From contig NZ_CP079869.1 in assembly GCF_025263265.1 (NCBI RefSeq), positions 4,960,001-5,024,000 of the forward strand: a stretch of DNA of 64,000 nt, given 5' to 3'. The translations under genes were made by a program, and so were the position numbers. Below the pieces are notes generated by a model, which searched no databases, was not told the origin of the DNA, and saw nothing but the letters and a program-made list of their open reading frames with translations. Of this stretch, positions 15,909-22,892 are shown one piece after another; within the stretch, counting starts at the first letter, position 1, and the number at the start of each line of letters is the position of its first letter. Origin of the DNA: Mycobacterium sp. SMC-4 (lineage in GTDB: Bacteria; Actinomycetota; Actinomycetes; Mycobacteriales; Mycobacteriaceae).

Positions 15909-16096
15909 TGATTCCGTCAGTGGATGGCGACCACAACAGAAGACGTAGGACCACCGGCCCCCTTCGGAGAGGGATGTCGCAGCCGCCCCGAGGGGGTGCG
16001 GTGTGGGGGTTCGAACAACTACATAGCGGAGACCGTGAGAGATACGGGCCGGGTGAGCGTTGGTTCTCAGATACGCCATGACCCCCGGTAGGGAGG

Positions 16097-16255
16097 GTGC
16101 GGCTACCGCCGCGTCCGACCAGGAACGGCGAGAGCCAGGTAACGGCACGGTCAGTCGAATTGTGGTTCGTCATCGACGGCACAAAGGGCCGGCAGGCCAA
16201 CCCGGAGGCAGCCGTTACTAGCTGCCAGCAACCCATCACCAGGAGAAGAAGTTGA
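16097..16255 (+). CDS. Possible small protein at the head of the rightward operon
   Basis: A 52-codon frame starts with GTG 16097, which directly follows GGGAGG with hardly any spacing. Its product contains ELWFVIDGTKGRQANPEAA and ends ITRRRS. The stop (TGA 16253-16255) overlaps a TTG at 16252 that has a strong AGGAGAAGAAG ahead of it and opens a 9-codon frame, whose own stop overlaps the GTG of the next gene (16278). The linked overlaps suggest coupled translation, but the frame is short and the start spacing is poor, so it may be non-coding leader. Confidence 0.3.
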   Translation: MRLPPRPTRNGESQVTARSVELWFVIDGTKGRQANPEAAVTSCQQPITRRRS

Positions 16256-16277
16256 CCATTCAGACAGTGAGCAGCAA

Positions 16278-16607
16278 GTGATCCCAGCAGCCGAGGCCGC
16301 TCCCGGCCTGTTCCCGATCGAGATCGTCCGACCGCATTGGTTGATCGCCCACGGCGACAGCGACCGTGTCGAAGTCCTGCGGAGTCCGCTCGTCCGCGAG
16401 ACGGACCCGTCCTACGAGCCGGTGCGCCGGTTCATCGCGGACCACGGCCTGGTTCTGGCCGCGCAGCAGAGCTTCCCCGATGAGAGCTTCATGTTCGGGT
16501 CGGTCGAGGTATCGGTGTTCGTCCCGCCGGCTGCGCGGGACGGTGTGCTCGCCGGCGCGGCGTTGTCGTTGCCGTGGCACGGTGCGGCGTTGGCAGGTGC
16601 GGAGTGA
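16278..16607 (+). CDS. Small unknown protein of element 1 (first of a coupled series)
   Basis: 109 aa from GTG 16278, which overlaps the stop of the preceding 9-codon frame. It contains IEIVRPHWLIAHGD and a hydrophobic core (SVEVSVFVPPAARDGVLAGA), and is followed by a GTGA overlap into the next gene. No membrane helix, signal or catalytic motif is recognised. Because it opens the operon that leads to the initiator-like gene, a role in replication or control of the element is plausible but unproven. I do not recognise the family. Confidence 0.6.
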   Translation: MIPAAEAAPGLFPIEIVRPHWLIAHGDSDRVEVLRSPLVRETDPSYEPVRRFIADHGLVLAAQQSFPDESFMFGSVEVSVFVPPAARDGVLAGAALSLPWHGAALAGAE

Positions 16608-17032
16608 GCATCACGATCGTCCAGTTGGCGACCCCGGGCGCCCGCGCCATAGCCAACGCAGACGTCGGCCAGTTGCTCCGCACCCCCGACGTCCCCGAGG
16701 ACCACGGTTTCGCCCGGGTGGCACGTCTGTTCTTCAAGCTGGCAGGCCTTCACCTGTGTCGGTACAACCGGGCTGGCATGAAGCGTGCCTGGCCCAGCGA
16801 CTGGGACGACTCAACCGTGCGGTTGCTCGACAGCGGCCGGGAGCTGATGGCCGAGAACGAGTTTGAGGTTTTCGCTCCGCTGGGGGTGTCGGTTGGGGAG
16901 ATGGGCGAGACGCCGTCGTGGGACGACGAGCTCGGCGACCTTTACGTCGAGATCCCCGGCGTCTGCTCGATCCGAGACGACGACCAGTTGACCGAGTTCC
17001 TGCTGAGGTGGAAGGACGGGGGTGTCGGGTGA
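16604..17032 (+). CDS. Unknown protein of element 1 replication operon
   Basis: 142 aa. GTG 16604 overlaps the preceding stop (GTGA), and its own stop overlaps the next GTG, so three consecutive genes are linked. The N-terminus, SITIVQLATPGARAIANADV, has a beta strand and helix; the C-terminal half is acidic and contains a segment (DLYVEIPGVCSIRDDDQLTE) that looks like a small mixed alpha/beta fold. The frame can be extended upstream to 16574, but that would overlap the previous gene more and lose the coupling. No family is recognised. Confidence 0.7.
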   Translation: MSITIVQLATPGARAIANADVGQLLRTPDVPEDHGFARVARLFFKLAGLHLCRYNRAGMKRAWPSDWDDSTVRLLDSGRELMAENEFEVFAPLGVSVGEMGETPSWDDELGDLYVEIPGVCSIRDDDQLTEFLLRWKDGGVG

Positions 17033-17199
17033 GTCGTCCCGATGTCCAGTCGTTCCGGTCGGACCACGGCAAGACGCTGTACCGCGTCTCGACGCCGACC
17101 AACAGCAAGCGTCTCATTTTCGACGCCGACGAGCTTCGGGCTCTCGGCTGCCAGATTGCAATCGTGCTCGGAGGCACCCGCGTTGACCGACCGACCTAA
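17029..17199 (+). CDS. Small unknown protein of element 1 replication operon
   Basis: 56 aa from GTG 17029 (MSRPDVQSFRSDHGKTLYRV). It overlaps the stop of the preceding gene by four bases and overlaps the start of the initiator-like gene at its 3' end, so it is embedded in a translationally coupled series. The sequence has a short beta-rich part (KTLYRVSTPTNSKRLIFD) and a helix ending in ALGCQIAIVLGG. It is too small for a confident family call. The coupling on both sides is the best evidence that it is a gene. Confidence 0.65.
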   Translation: MSRPDVQSFRSDHGKTLYRVSTPTNSKRLIFDADELRALGCQIAIVLGGTRVDRPT

Positions 17200-17986
17200 G
17201 TTCGACAAGTTCCGTTGGAACGATCACCCCACCCGCGTCGCGCTGACCGGCACAGCGGGAGCACTTGCCACGGTGATGTACAACCGCGCCAGTGCCGACG
17301 GGACCAAGGTGTACGGCTCTCGCAAGTCGCTGGCCGAACAACTGGGCGTCGACGTCAGGACCGTGAGCCGAGCGCGTAAGCGACTGGTCTCGCTGGGGTT
17401 GATCGAGCTCGTCTCCAGTGGATCGAGTTACGGCAAGCAGTCCAACGAGTACCGGCTAACGATGCCCCCGGAGCCTCATAGGACATCGGCACCTGAGGGG
17501 ACATCCTCAGGGGACATTTCGGAGCTGAGGGGACATTTATGTCCCACCTCAGGGGACACCAGTGTCCCCCCAATAGACCCGGGTAATAGACCCGGGTCTC
17601 TAACTACTAGAGGGGACATCCCAGATGCCCCCCCAGCAGTTGCCCCAACCAGATCAGGCTCTGGTGAGTCCGAGCCAGTCCTGTGGCCTGTCTCGTCCTC
17701 AACCAGCAATTGCGTCGAGGACTCCCCAACGGAGTCCGAGACTGGCGTCTCGTCCTCCTGGCGGGACATCTCCGATGTCCCCGCTACGGCGACCGATGAC
17801 GACGGTTACGAGGCATGGGTGCAGTCGCTCGTGGACAAGCACTTCGGTACGTCCGAGCCTGGCGACGGAGACGACCGAAGCCAGGGTTGGTCGCTTCTCC
17901 ACAACACCAAGTGCAGGGACGCCGGCCCGTTCCCCACGGAGCCGGTCGACTGCCCAGCGTGCAACCGATCGAGAGCTGGGCGATGA
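17183..17986 (+). CDS. Putative replication initiator with winged helix and internal origin-like repeats
   Basis: 267 aa from TTG 17183 (MTDRPKFDKFRWND), which has GGAGG 8 bases upstream. Residues about 25-95 form a winged-helix domain (SRKSLAEQLGVDVRTVSRAR then KRLVSLGLIELV) of the kind found in phage and plasmid replication proteins. The middle is a low-complexity linker whose DNA carries the palindromic repeats listed separately. The C-terminus has Cys residues in HNTKCRDAG and DCPACNRSRAGR, perhaps a small zinc-binding unit. An origin inside the initiator gene is the arrangement of lambda O. The stop overlaps the next start (ATGA). Initiator function is inference; a transcription factor is the main alternative. 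Confidence 0.6.
   Translation: MTDRPKFDKFRWNDHPTRVALTGTAGALATVMYNRASADGTKVYGSRKSLAEQLGVDVRTVSRARKRLVSLGLIELVSSGSSYGKQSNEYRLTMPPEPHRTSAPEGTSSGDISELRGHLCPTSGDTSVPPIDPGNRPGSLTTRGDIPDAPPAVAPTRSGSGESEPVLWPVSSSTSNCVEDSPTESETGVSSSWRDISDVPATATDDDGYEAWVQSLVDKHFGTSEPGDGDDRSQGWSLLHNTKCRDAGPFPTEPVDCPACNRSRAGR
17495..17781 (+). repeat. Cluster of GGGGACAT repeats and palindromes, putative replication origin of element 1
   Basis: GGGGACAT-type units occur at 17495-17504, 17508-17517, 17527-17536, 17552-17559 and 17611-17619, with a weaker one at 17479-17486. Three form near-perfect palindromes: GGGACAT-TT-ATGTCCC (17530-17545), GGGGACAC-CA-GTGTCCCC (17552-17569) and GGGACATC-TCC-GATGTCCC (17763-17781). 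All lie inside the initiator-like gene. Confidence 0.7.
17572..17597 (+). repeat. Two tandem 13-bp repeats within the origin-like cluster
   Basis: AATAGACCCGGGT is repeated exactly, head to tail (17572-17584 and 17585-17597), immediately before a short A/T-richer stretch (CTCTAACTACTAG). Origins often pair iterons with such direct repeats and a melting region. Confidence 0.65.
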
Positions 17987-18468
17987 GCACCACAGTCGAG
18001 CCCGAGAACTACGCGGCAATACGTGCCGCCGGAATCGCGGAGACACTCCGCACGAGACCGAGCGGCTACACCGAGCGAGACGCGGCCAACATCGACCGGT
18101 GGCGACAGGCGAACCCCAACGCGTTGCGTACGTGGACGACCACGTACGGCTGTGTCGTGGCCTTCGGCGGGATGCTGGTCTACTACGGCAGGTGCAAGCA
18201 CTGCGGTGATCTCGTGACGACCCGCCGGAAGATGGCCTACCGCCCGAACAACGGACGGTGGCCGTACACCTGCCAGGGCTGTCGCAGCCGGCGCGAGAAG
18301 AAGCACAACGCCGACGCCAAGCACCGCATGAGGGCGCTCCGTAGACGCACCGAGTTCCCGGCAGATGGTGACCCCTACGCCGAGAAGCGGCAGCAATTCG
18401 CATCAGCCGCCCGGGAACGCTACCTGGTTGAGTGCAAGCGGCTGGGCATCAAGCCCAAGCACGCGTGA
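17983..18468 (+). CDS. Small zinc-ribbon-like basic protein, unknown function
   Basis: 161 aa from ATG 17983, overlapping the initiator stop (ATGA). A four-cysteine module is clear: CKHC (about residue 70) and CQGC (about 98), separated by a basic loop (RRKMAYRPNNGRWPYT) and followed by a highly basic helix (RSRREKKHNADAKHRMRALR). This fits a nucleic-acid-binding zinc ribbon or treble clef. In this position it could be a replication accessory or a late-gene regulator; neither is shown. It is the last gene before two terminators, closing the early operon. Confidence 0.7.
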   Translation: MSTTVEPENYAAIRAAGIAETLRTRPSGYTERDAANIDRWRQANPNALRTWTTTYGCVVAFGGMLVYYGRCKHCGDLVTTRRKMAYRPNNGRWPYTCQGCRSRREKKHNADAKHRMRALRRRTEFPADGDPYAEKRQQFASAARERYLVECKRLGIKPKHA

Positions 18469-18580
18469 AATGCATCACCACAGGTAATTTTTTCTGTTCC
18501 TCGTTTTATCTATAACGGTGTAAGGGGTTCGCCTCCTCCTGGGCTGACTTCCTTTCGAGGGGTTGCTTCTCTGGCGAGAT

Positions 18581-18612
18581 CCCCACGGCCTTCGGGTCGT
18601 GGGGTTTCTCTG
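18581..18612 (+). terminator. Rho-independent terminator closing the replication operon (first of two)
   Basis: The stem CCCCACG with inner GGCC pairs to GGTC and CGTGGGG (18581-18604) around a TTCG loop, followed by TTTCTCTG. Confidence 0.85.
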
Positions 18613-18628
18613 TCTCTGGACCCCGCGT

Positions 18629-18658
18629 GAGCCTCAGCGATTCCGCTGGGGCTCTTTT
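18629..18658 (+). terminator. Rho-independent terminator (second of two)
   Basis: The 11-bp stem GAGCCTCAGCG / CGCTGGGGCTC (18629-18639 and 18644-18654; one G-U pair) has an ATTC loop and is followed by TTTTCATTT. Together with the first terminator it insulates the replication operon from the tape measure operon. Confidence 0.88.
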
Positions 18659-18699
18659 CATTTCCCACCCATCCATAAGCAATGGAAGGAGGTTGCTTC

Positions 18700-18870
18700 A
18701 TGGCCTCAAACATGTGCCGCAACGGTCGGCACCCCATCCGAGGACCACAGGACCGGATCGCCTCTTCGGGAGGATGCCGGCGCTGCAACCTTGAAGCTGG
18801 CGCACGATACCGCCAGCGCAACCGCGAAGCGCGGGATCTCGTCCGCGCTCTACAACTGGCAGTGGCCTGA
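18700..18870 (+). CDS. Small Cys-rich protein upstream of the tape measure gene
   Basis: 56 aa from ATG 18700, with a very strong ribosome-binding site (GGAAGGAGG) 7 bases upstream. It has a Cys near the start (MASNMCRNGRHPI), a CRRC pair near residues 27-30 and a basic helix (RYRQRNREARDLVRAL). This pattern of a short zinc-knuckle-like protein beginning CxNGRHP resembles small proteins seen in actinophages. Its stop overlaps the tape measure start (TGATG), so the two are co-translated. The function is unknown; it might serve as a chaperone or regulator of the following gene. Confidence 0.7.
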   Translation: MASNMCRNGRHPIRGPQDRIASSGGCRRCNLEAGARYRQRNREARDLVRALQLAVA

Positions 18871-21149
18871 TGAGCGATTCCGTCGAAGTTGGACGGATCT
18901 CGGTCAAGGTCACCCCCGACACCAAGGACTTTCGTAGGAAGCTGCTGGGCGATCTGAGGAAGATCGAGCAGTCGATCAAGTGTGTGATCGACGTTGAGCC
19001 CAACATAAAGGGCTTCCGGCAGAAGGTGGACGCCGCGACCAAGGGCCTCAAGGCGCAGGTCGACTTGGAGACCAACGCGGCCCACCTCCGACAGCGCGTG
19101 CAGACAGCGACCAAAGGCCTCAAGGCCGAGGTCGACATCGGCGTCAAGAGAGGGACGCTCGATCGGCTCGCCACGTCGCTAGCCAACATGCAAGGCCCGT
19201 CGTTCGGGTCAGGCATCAACCCGGCGGGGTACGCGGTGATCGCCGCCGGCATTGCCGCTATCACCCCGCTACTCTCTGGCGCGCTGGGAGTCATCACCAC
19301 AGCGCTGCTGACGCTCCCCGGAATCATCACCGCCGTAGGTGTCCCGATCGCAGCGTTGACGCTGGGAATCGACGGATTCAAGGCGGCTGCCGAGAGACTC
19401 AAAGACCCGTTTGAAGCCCTCCGAGGGCTGATGTCGGAGCGCGTCGAAGATCAGTTCACTCCTGTGTTCGACAAGCTGGGAGAGGTCTTCCCGATGCTCA
19501 GGTCGTCTCTGCCGTCTGTGACGCAGGGCCTGGCCGACATGGCGCAGTCACTCGTGGACACGATCACCTCACCGGAGAACCTGTCGAAGGTCGAAGCCAC
19601 GATCAACGACATCGCCCAGGCGCTGAAAGACGCGACCCCGGGAGTCAACGGGTTCACATCGGGATTCCTTGACCTCATCAAGGGATTCACCGGCAACCTG
19701 CCCGGTCTTACGGACTGGCTCAACACGACCGGCCAGTCGTTCAAGGACTGGGCGGCAGACTTCACCCGCAGGGACTGGTTTACCGGAAAATCGCAGTTCG
19801 ACCAGGCACTAGGTGGTCTCGGCGACACGCTGAAGATGCTCGGTGACGGGCTGGTCGACATCGGCGGCAAGGCATTGGACTTCTTCTCCGACCCCGAGAA
19901 GATCAAGTCGTTCAAGGCCGAACTCGACGGCCTGATCGCGACGCTCTCGACACTGGTCGACCTGTCGAACAGTCTCGCCGGTGTCATGTCCAAGATCCCG
20001 GGGTTCTCGGACGGTGAGGCCAACAGCCCGATGGACTTCGCGCCGATCCAAATTCAGTTGATCAAGGAACAGCTGAGCAAGGTCGACTGGTCGGGAGTGT
20101 GGGCCGGTCTCACGCACGCCGCCGCAACCGCGTTCGCGGACGTAGCCGCATCGGCTGGTGTCATGATCGCCGGTGTCCGGGAGAAAGCGGGCGAGATTCT
20201 CTCGGTTGTGCAACAGGCATGGGCCGGAATCCCCGGTATCGCAGCCAGCGTCTGGGCACAGGTCGTCACCTCGGTATCGACTTCCATCAGCCAGGCAGTG
20301 CAGTCGGTCGTCACCGGAGGGAGCCAGATCCTCGCGGAGGTCGGCTCGTGGCCCGGGAAGATCACCGGAGCTCTCGGCAACCTCGGCGGTCTACTCGTCG
20401 GCGCCGGCAAGGCGCTGATGGACGGCCTGCTGAACGGCATCAAAGCAGGCGCACAGGCTGTCTACGACTTTGTCAGCGGCATCGCCGGGAAGATCGCGGC
20501 CTTGAAAGGTCCGCTGCCGTACGACCGCAAGGTGTTGATCCCCAACGGTGAGGCACTCATGCAAGGTCTGAGAACCGGCCTGGCGACCGGCTTCGAGTCG
20601 GTACTCGACATGGCCCGGTCGATGGCCGAGCGGATCTCGAAAGCCATGCAAGAGGGCACCGACCTGACCACCATGCTCGGTGGGAAGAAGCTCCCCGACT
20701 TGGCGAAGATGCTCGACACCATCGACGAGCAGAACAAAGAGCTCAAAGTCGAATTGAACTCCACCGAGGACAAGTCGCTGCGGGACACCTTGCGAGGCAA
20801 CCGCGAGCAGCTCCAGTCGATGCGAGATCTTCTGTCGCTGCAGAAAGAGAAGATCGACAACGAGAGCAAGTACGGCGAAGTCGTCAGCGACAACAAGTCG
20901 ATGTACGAGGAGCTCGGACGAGCGGTCTTCGAGGGACCGATCAACGCGATCGAGTCCGTAGCCGGCGCAACCGGCGGTCAGTTCCTGCAGGACTTGGGAA
21001 TCGGCGGTCAGGGTGCGATCTCGCAGGCGCTCCAGCAGGGCCTGCAGTTCGGCAAGCAGTTCGTCTTCAACGTCGCGTCGATGGATGAAGCCCTGACGGC
21101 CCAGAACACCCTCACGGCGAAGGAATCGCTGCAGTACTACCGGCGCTGA
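18870..21149 (+). CDS. Phage tail tape measure protein (short, 759 aa)
   Basis: Tape measure proteins set the tail length of siphophages and are ejected with the DNA. Evidence: a coiled-coil N-terminus with internal repeats (ATKGLKAQVDLET and ATKGLKAEVDIGV), a long hydrophobic segment at about 119-165 (ITPLLSGALGVITTALLTLP), further Ala/Gly-rich amphipathic helices in the middle, and a charged C-terminal coiled coil (about 625-680). The pattern SVEVGRISVKVTPDTKDF at the start is typical of actinophage members. At 759 aa it is short for mycobacterial siphophages. No tail tube, chaperone frameshift pair, minor tail, capsid or portal gene adjoins it, which is odd for a prophage but compatible with a satellite that reshapes a helper's tails. 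Confidence 0.93.
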   Translation: MSDSVEVGRISVKVTPDTKDFRRKLLGDLRKIEQSIKCVIDVEPNIKGFRQKVDAATKGLKAQVDLETNAAHLRQRVQTATKGLKAEVDIGVKRGTLDRLATSLANMQGPSFGSGINPAGYAVIAAGIAAITPLLSGALGVITTALLTLPGIITAVGVPIAALTLGIDGFKAAAERLKDPFEALRGLMSERVEDQFTPVFDKLGEVFPMLRSSLPSVTQGLADMAQSLVDTITSPENLSKVEATINDIAQALKDATPGVNGFTSGFLDLIKGFTGNLPGLTDWLNTTGQSFKDWAADFTRRDWFTGKSQFDQALGGLGDTLKMLGDGLVDIGGKALDFFSDPEKIKSFKAELDGLIATLSTLVDLSNSLAGVMSKIPGFSDGEANSPMDFAPIQIQLIKEQLSKVDWSGVWAGLTHAAATAFADVAASAGVMIAGVREKAGEILSVVQQAWAGIPGIAASVWAQVVTSVSTSISQAVQSVVTGGSQILAEVGSWPGKITGALGNLGGLLVGAGKALMDGLLNGIKAGAQAVYDFVSGIAGKIAALKGPLPYDRKVLIPNGEALMQGLRTGLATGFESVLDMARSMAERISKAMQEGTDLTTMLGGKKLPDLAKMLDTIDEQNKELKVELNSTEDKSLRDTLRGNREQLQSMRDLLSLQKEKIDNESKYGEVVSDNKSMYEELGRAVFEGPINAIESVAGATGGQFLQDLGIGGQGAISQALQQGLQFGKQFVFNVASMDEALTAQNTLTAKESLQYYRR

Positions 21150-21199
21150 GCGGGCAACGGACTGTGTCCGTGCCCTTCGGCGCTCAGATGGACAGGGAG

Positions 21200-21278
21200 C
21201 CCCGGAGATCACCTCTCCGGGGTTGCCCCCCGTCATACACCGCAATACCCGCCGGCGGCCCGGTCAGGCCGCTGTTTT
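21200..21278 (+). terminator. Hairpins after the tape measure gene, including a probable terminator
   Basis: CCCCGGAGA / TCTCCGGGG (21200-21208 and 21214-21222) forms a perfect 9-bp stem. A second stem, GCGGCC / GGCCGC (21255-21260 and 21267-21272), is followed by TGTTTT and is the better terminator. A third GC-rich hairpin lies at 21282-21304, just before the next ribosome-binding site. Confidence 0.7.
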
Positions 21279-21335
21279 CATGCCCTGGGCACCGTGCCCG
21301 GGGCGAGCAACCCCCTGAAAAGGAGAACGCCCCAG

Positions 21336-22127
21336 ATGAACACCTACACCCAACCCCACCACATCGCTGACGATGTCAGCCGCTGGACCAGCCTCGGCGT
21401 CGAGCTGCCCGCCGAGCTTGAGGAGGCCATCGAGGTCTACGAGACACTGAAATACACCGAAGTGGGCCACCGCCCGGTGTTCGAACTAACCGAGGTCACC
21501 ACAGCCAACGCCGAGAAGCTCATCCGCGCCTACGCCGACGAGCTCGTGCTGTCTGCCTCGAATGGCGGGCTATCTCCGCTGGAGAAGGCGAAGAACGCAG
21601 CCGTGGATTCCGCAGCACGCCGGGTCAACACCGTGGCGGGCCAGGCGGTCCGGTCGATCATCGACCAGTTGACCTCGAGATTCGAGAACCACGTCGAGGC
21701 GTACGCCGAAGCGGTGCTGGCGCTGCCGCGTGAGATCACCTCCGAGTCACTGGTGGCAGCCGGTCCTGACGCCGTCGCCTTGTACGGAACCGCACAGCAG
21801 GAAGCCGCTCACCTCAACCAGATTCGGAACTGGGTCGCCGGCCTCAACCAACTGCCAGGCGGCGGTAGCCGTGCTCACGAGAACGTGATCACCATCCTTC
21901 GGCCCGCTGACAGCCGCGAGCTGATCGAGCTCGACAAAGCCAACGTCCGCGTTGACGCGACGCTGGCCGCGCTCAACCCGGTGTGGGTCGCCGCCGTACG
22001 GCTCGGTGTGCAGTTCGCGATCAACACCCCGCGTGAAGCAGCCGAGCTTCGCAAGCGGCTGGAGAAGGACATGCGAGACCAGCTCCGGCAGAAGCATCAG
22101 AACGTGGCCTACCTGCCCACCGCCTGA
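21336..22127 (+). CDS. Unknown helical protein of element 1 (263 aa)
   Basis: The start at ATG 21336 is supported by AAGGAG 10 bases upstream; the frame's earlier codons are not needed. The protein is mostly helical, with Ala/Glu-rich segments (ELEEAIEVYETLKYTE, PREAAELRKRLEKDMRDQLR), no membrane helix, no Cys cluster and no enzymatic motif. It stands alone between terminators, so it is probably strongly and separately expressed. The position after the tape measure gene suggests a structural or assembly role (for example scaffold-like or capsid-size redirecting, as satellites encode), but I have no sequence proof of that and do not recognise the family. Confidence 0.75.
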   Translation: MNTYTQPHHIADDVSRWTSLGVELPAELEEAIEVYETLKYTEVGHRPVFELTEVTTANAEKLIRAYADELVLSASNGGLSPLEKAKNAAVDSAARRVNTVAGQAVRSIIDQLTSRFENHVEAYAEAVLALPREITSESLVAAGPDAVALYGTAQQEAAHLNQIRNWVAGLNQLPGGGSRAHENVITILRPADSRELIELDKANVRVDATLAALNPVWVAAVRLGVQFAINTPREAAELRKRLEKDMRDQLRQKHQNVAYLPTA

Positions 22128-22149
22128 CCAACACCGCACCATCGGGAAC

Positions 22150-22183
22150 AGCCCTCAGCTTGACGCTGGGGGCTGTTCTTCTT
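22150..22183 (+). terminator. Rho-independent terminator after the 263-aa gene
   Basis: AGCCCTCAGC / GCTGGGGGCT (22150-22159 and 22165-22174, one G-U pair) with loop TTGAC, followed by GTTCTTCTT. Confidence 0.85.
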
Positions 22184-22200
22184 CTACCGCAGAGGATCTC

Positions 22201-22548
22201 ATGCACACACGTGCTGAGGACCGGGAACGAGAGTTCCTGGCCTACATCGACTCAACCGCCGGGTACAACGCCGCGATCGTCGAGCGCGGCGGTATCCCGT
22301 GGCACGACGGCGACATCGAACGCCGTCGAGCACTCGCTAGGCAGCTTGGGATAGCTGCCGACGCTTCGGGACTCGACTTCCGTCGAGCCCTGTTCATGCG
22401 CCGCTACCAACGACCAGAGCCACCCAAGGATCTGGCGCCGATCAAGTCCATCAAGTCCTACCAACGAAAGCAGACCGATGAAGCGACAGCCCAGCGCGCC
22501 GAAGGTGTTCATGCAACATGTACGAGCCCGACAGAGCAGGCAGCCTGA
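22201..22548 (+). CDS. Unknown hydrophilic protein of element 1
   Basis: 115 aa from ATG 22201, with AGAGGA shortly upstream. The first 80 residues look folded (DREREFLAYIDSTAGYNAAI, then RRALARQLGIAADAS), while the end is polar and probably disordered. The last 71 bases overlap the next reading frame. No family, membrane or metal-binding signature is visible. It follows a terminator by fewer than 20 bases, so its promoter must lie within or before that hairpin, or it depends on readthrough. Confidence 0.65.
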   Translation: MHTRAEDREREFLAYIDSTAGYNAAIVERGGIPWHDGDIERRRALARQLGIAADASGLDFRRALFMRRYQRPEPPKDLAPIKSIKSYQRKQTDEATAQRAEGVHATCTSPTEQAA

Positions 22549-22882
22549 GCCCGAGCCGATCGAAGGAAGCTTCGAGCAGGCCATCGCCAGGAAGCTGCAG
22601 AGTCGTGGAATCATTGCTGTCCCTGGCCTTCCCAGTGAGCCGGAACCGCAGTGGTACGACCTGGCTATCGAGATGAACCGTCGTCAGGCTGAGTCCGAGG
22701 CGCAGCGTCAGGCCGAACGCGAAGCCGCAGAGGCAGACCAGAACCGACCTCCCAGCCTTCCGGCGCAGATCGTCTCAGCGATCGCCGGCAAGACCGGGAA
22801 CCAGATTCCGCTCAACGGCGCAGCCGTCCTGAAGGCAGCACTTGCCGGCGGTCAGGGCACCGTCAACGGCGCTGCCAGGTAG
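22478..22882 (+). CDS. Unknown coiled-coil protein of element 1
   Basis: 134 aa from ATG 22478; a later ATG at 22511 would give a shorter overlap with the preceding gene. A Pro/Glu-rich linker (QPEPEPIEG) leads into helical segments and a strong coiled coil (MNRRQAESEAQRQAEREAAEA). The C-terminus (PLNGAAVLKAALAGGQG) is hydrophobic. Composition and codon use resemble its neighbours, which supports a real gene despite the overlap. Function unknown. Confidence 0.65.
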   Translation: MKRQPSAPKVFMQHVRARQSRQPEPEPIEGSFEQAIARKLQSRGIIAVPGLPSEPEPQWYDLAIEMNRRQAESEAQRQAEREAAEADQNRPPSLPAQIVSAIAGKTGNQIPLNGAAVLKAALAGGQGTVNGAAR

Positions 22883-22892
22883 GTAGTGGCAG

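Noticed and set aside
17495..17781. Repeat cluster as a CRISPR array
   Set aside because: Units are too short, spacing is irregular, several are palindromic and they lie inside a coding region; no cas genes are present.
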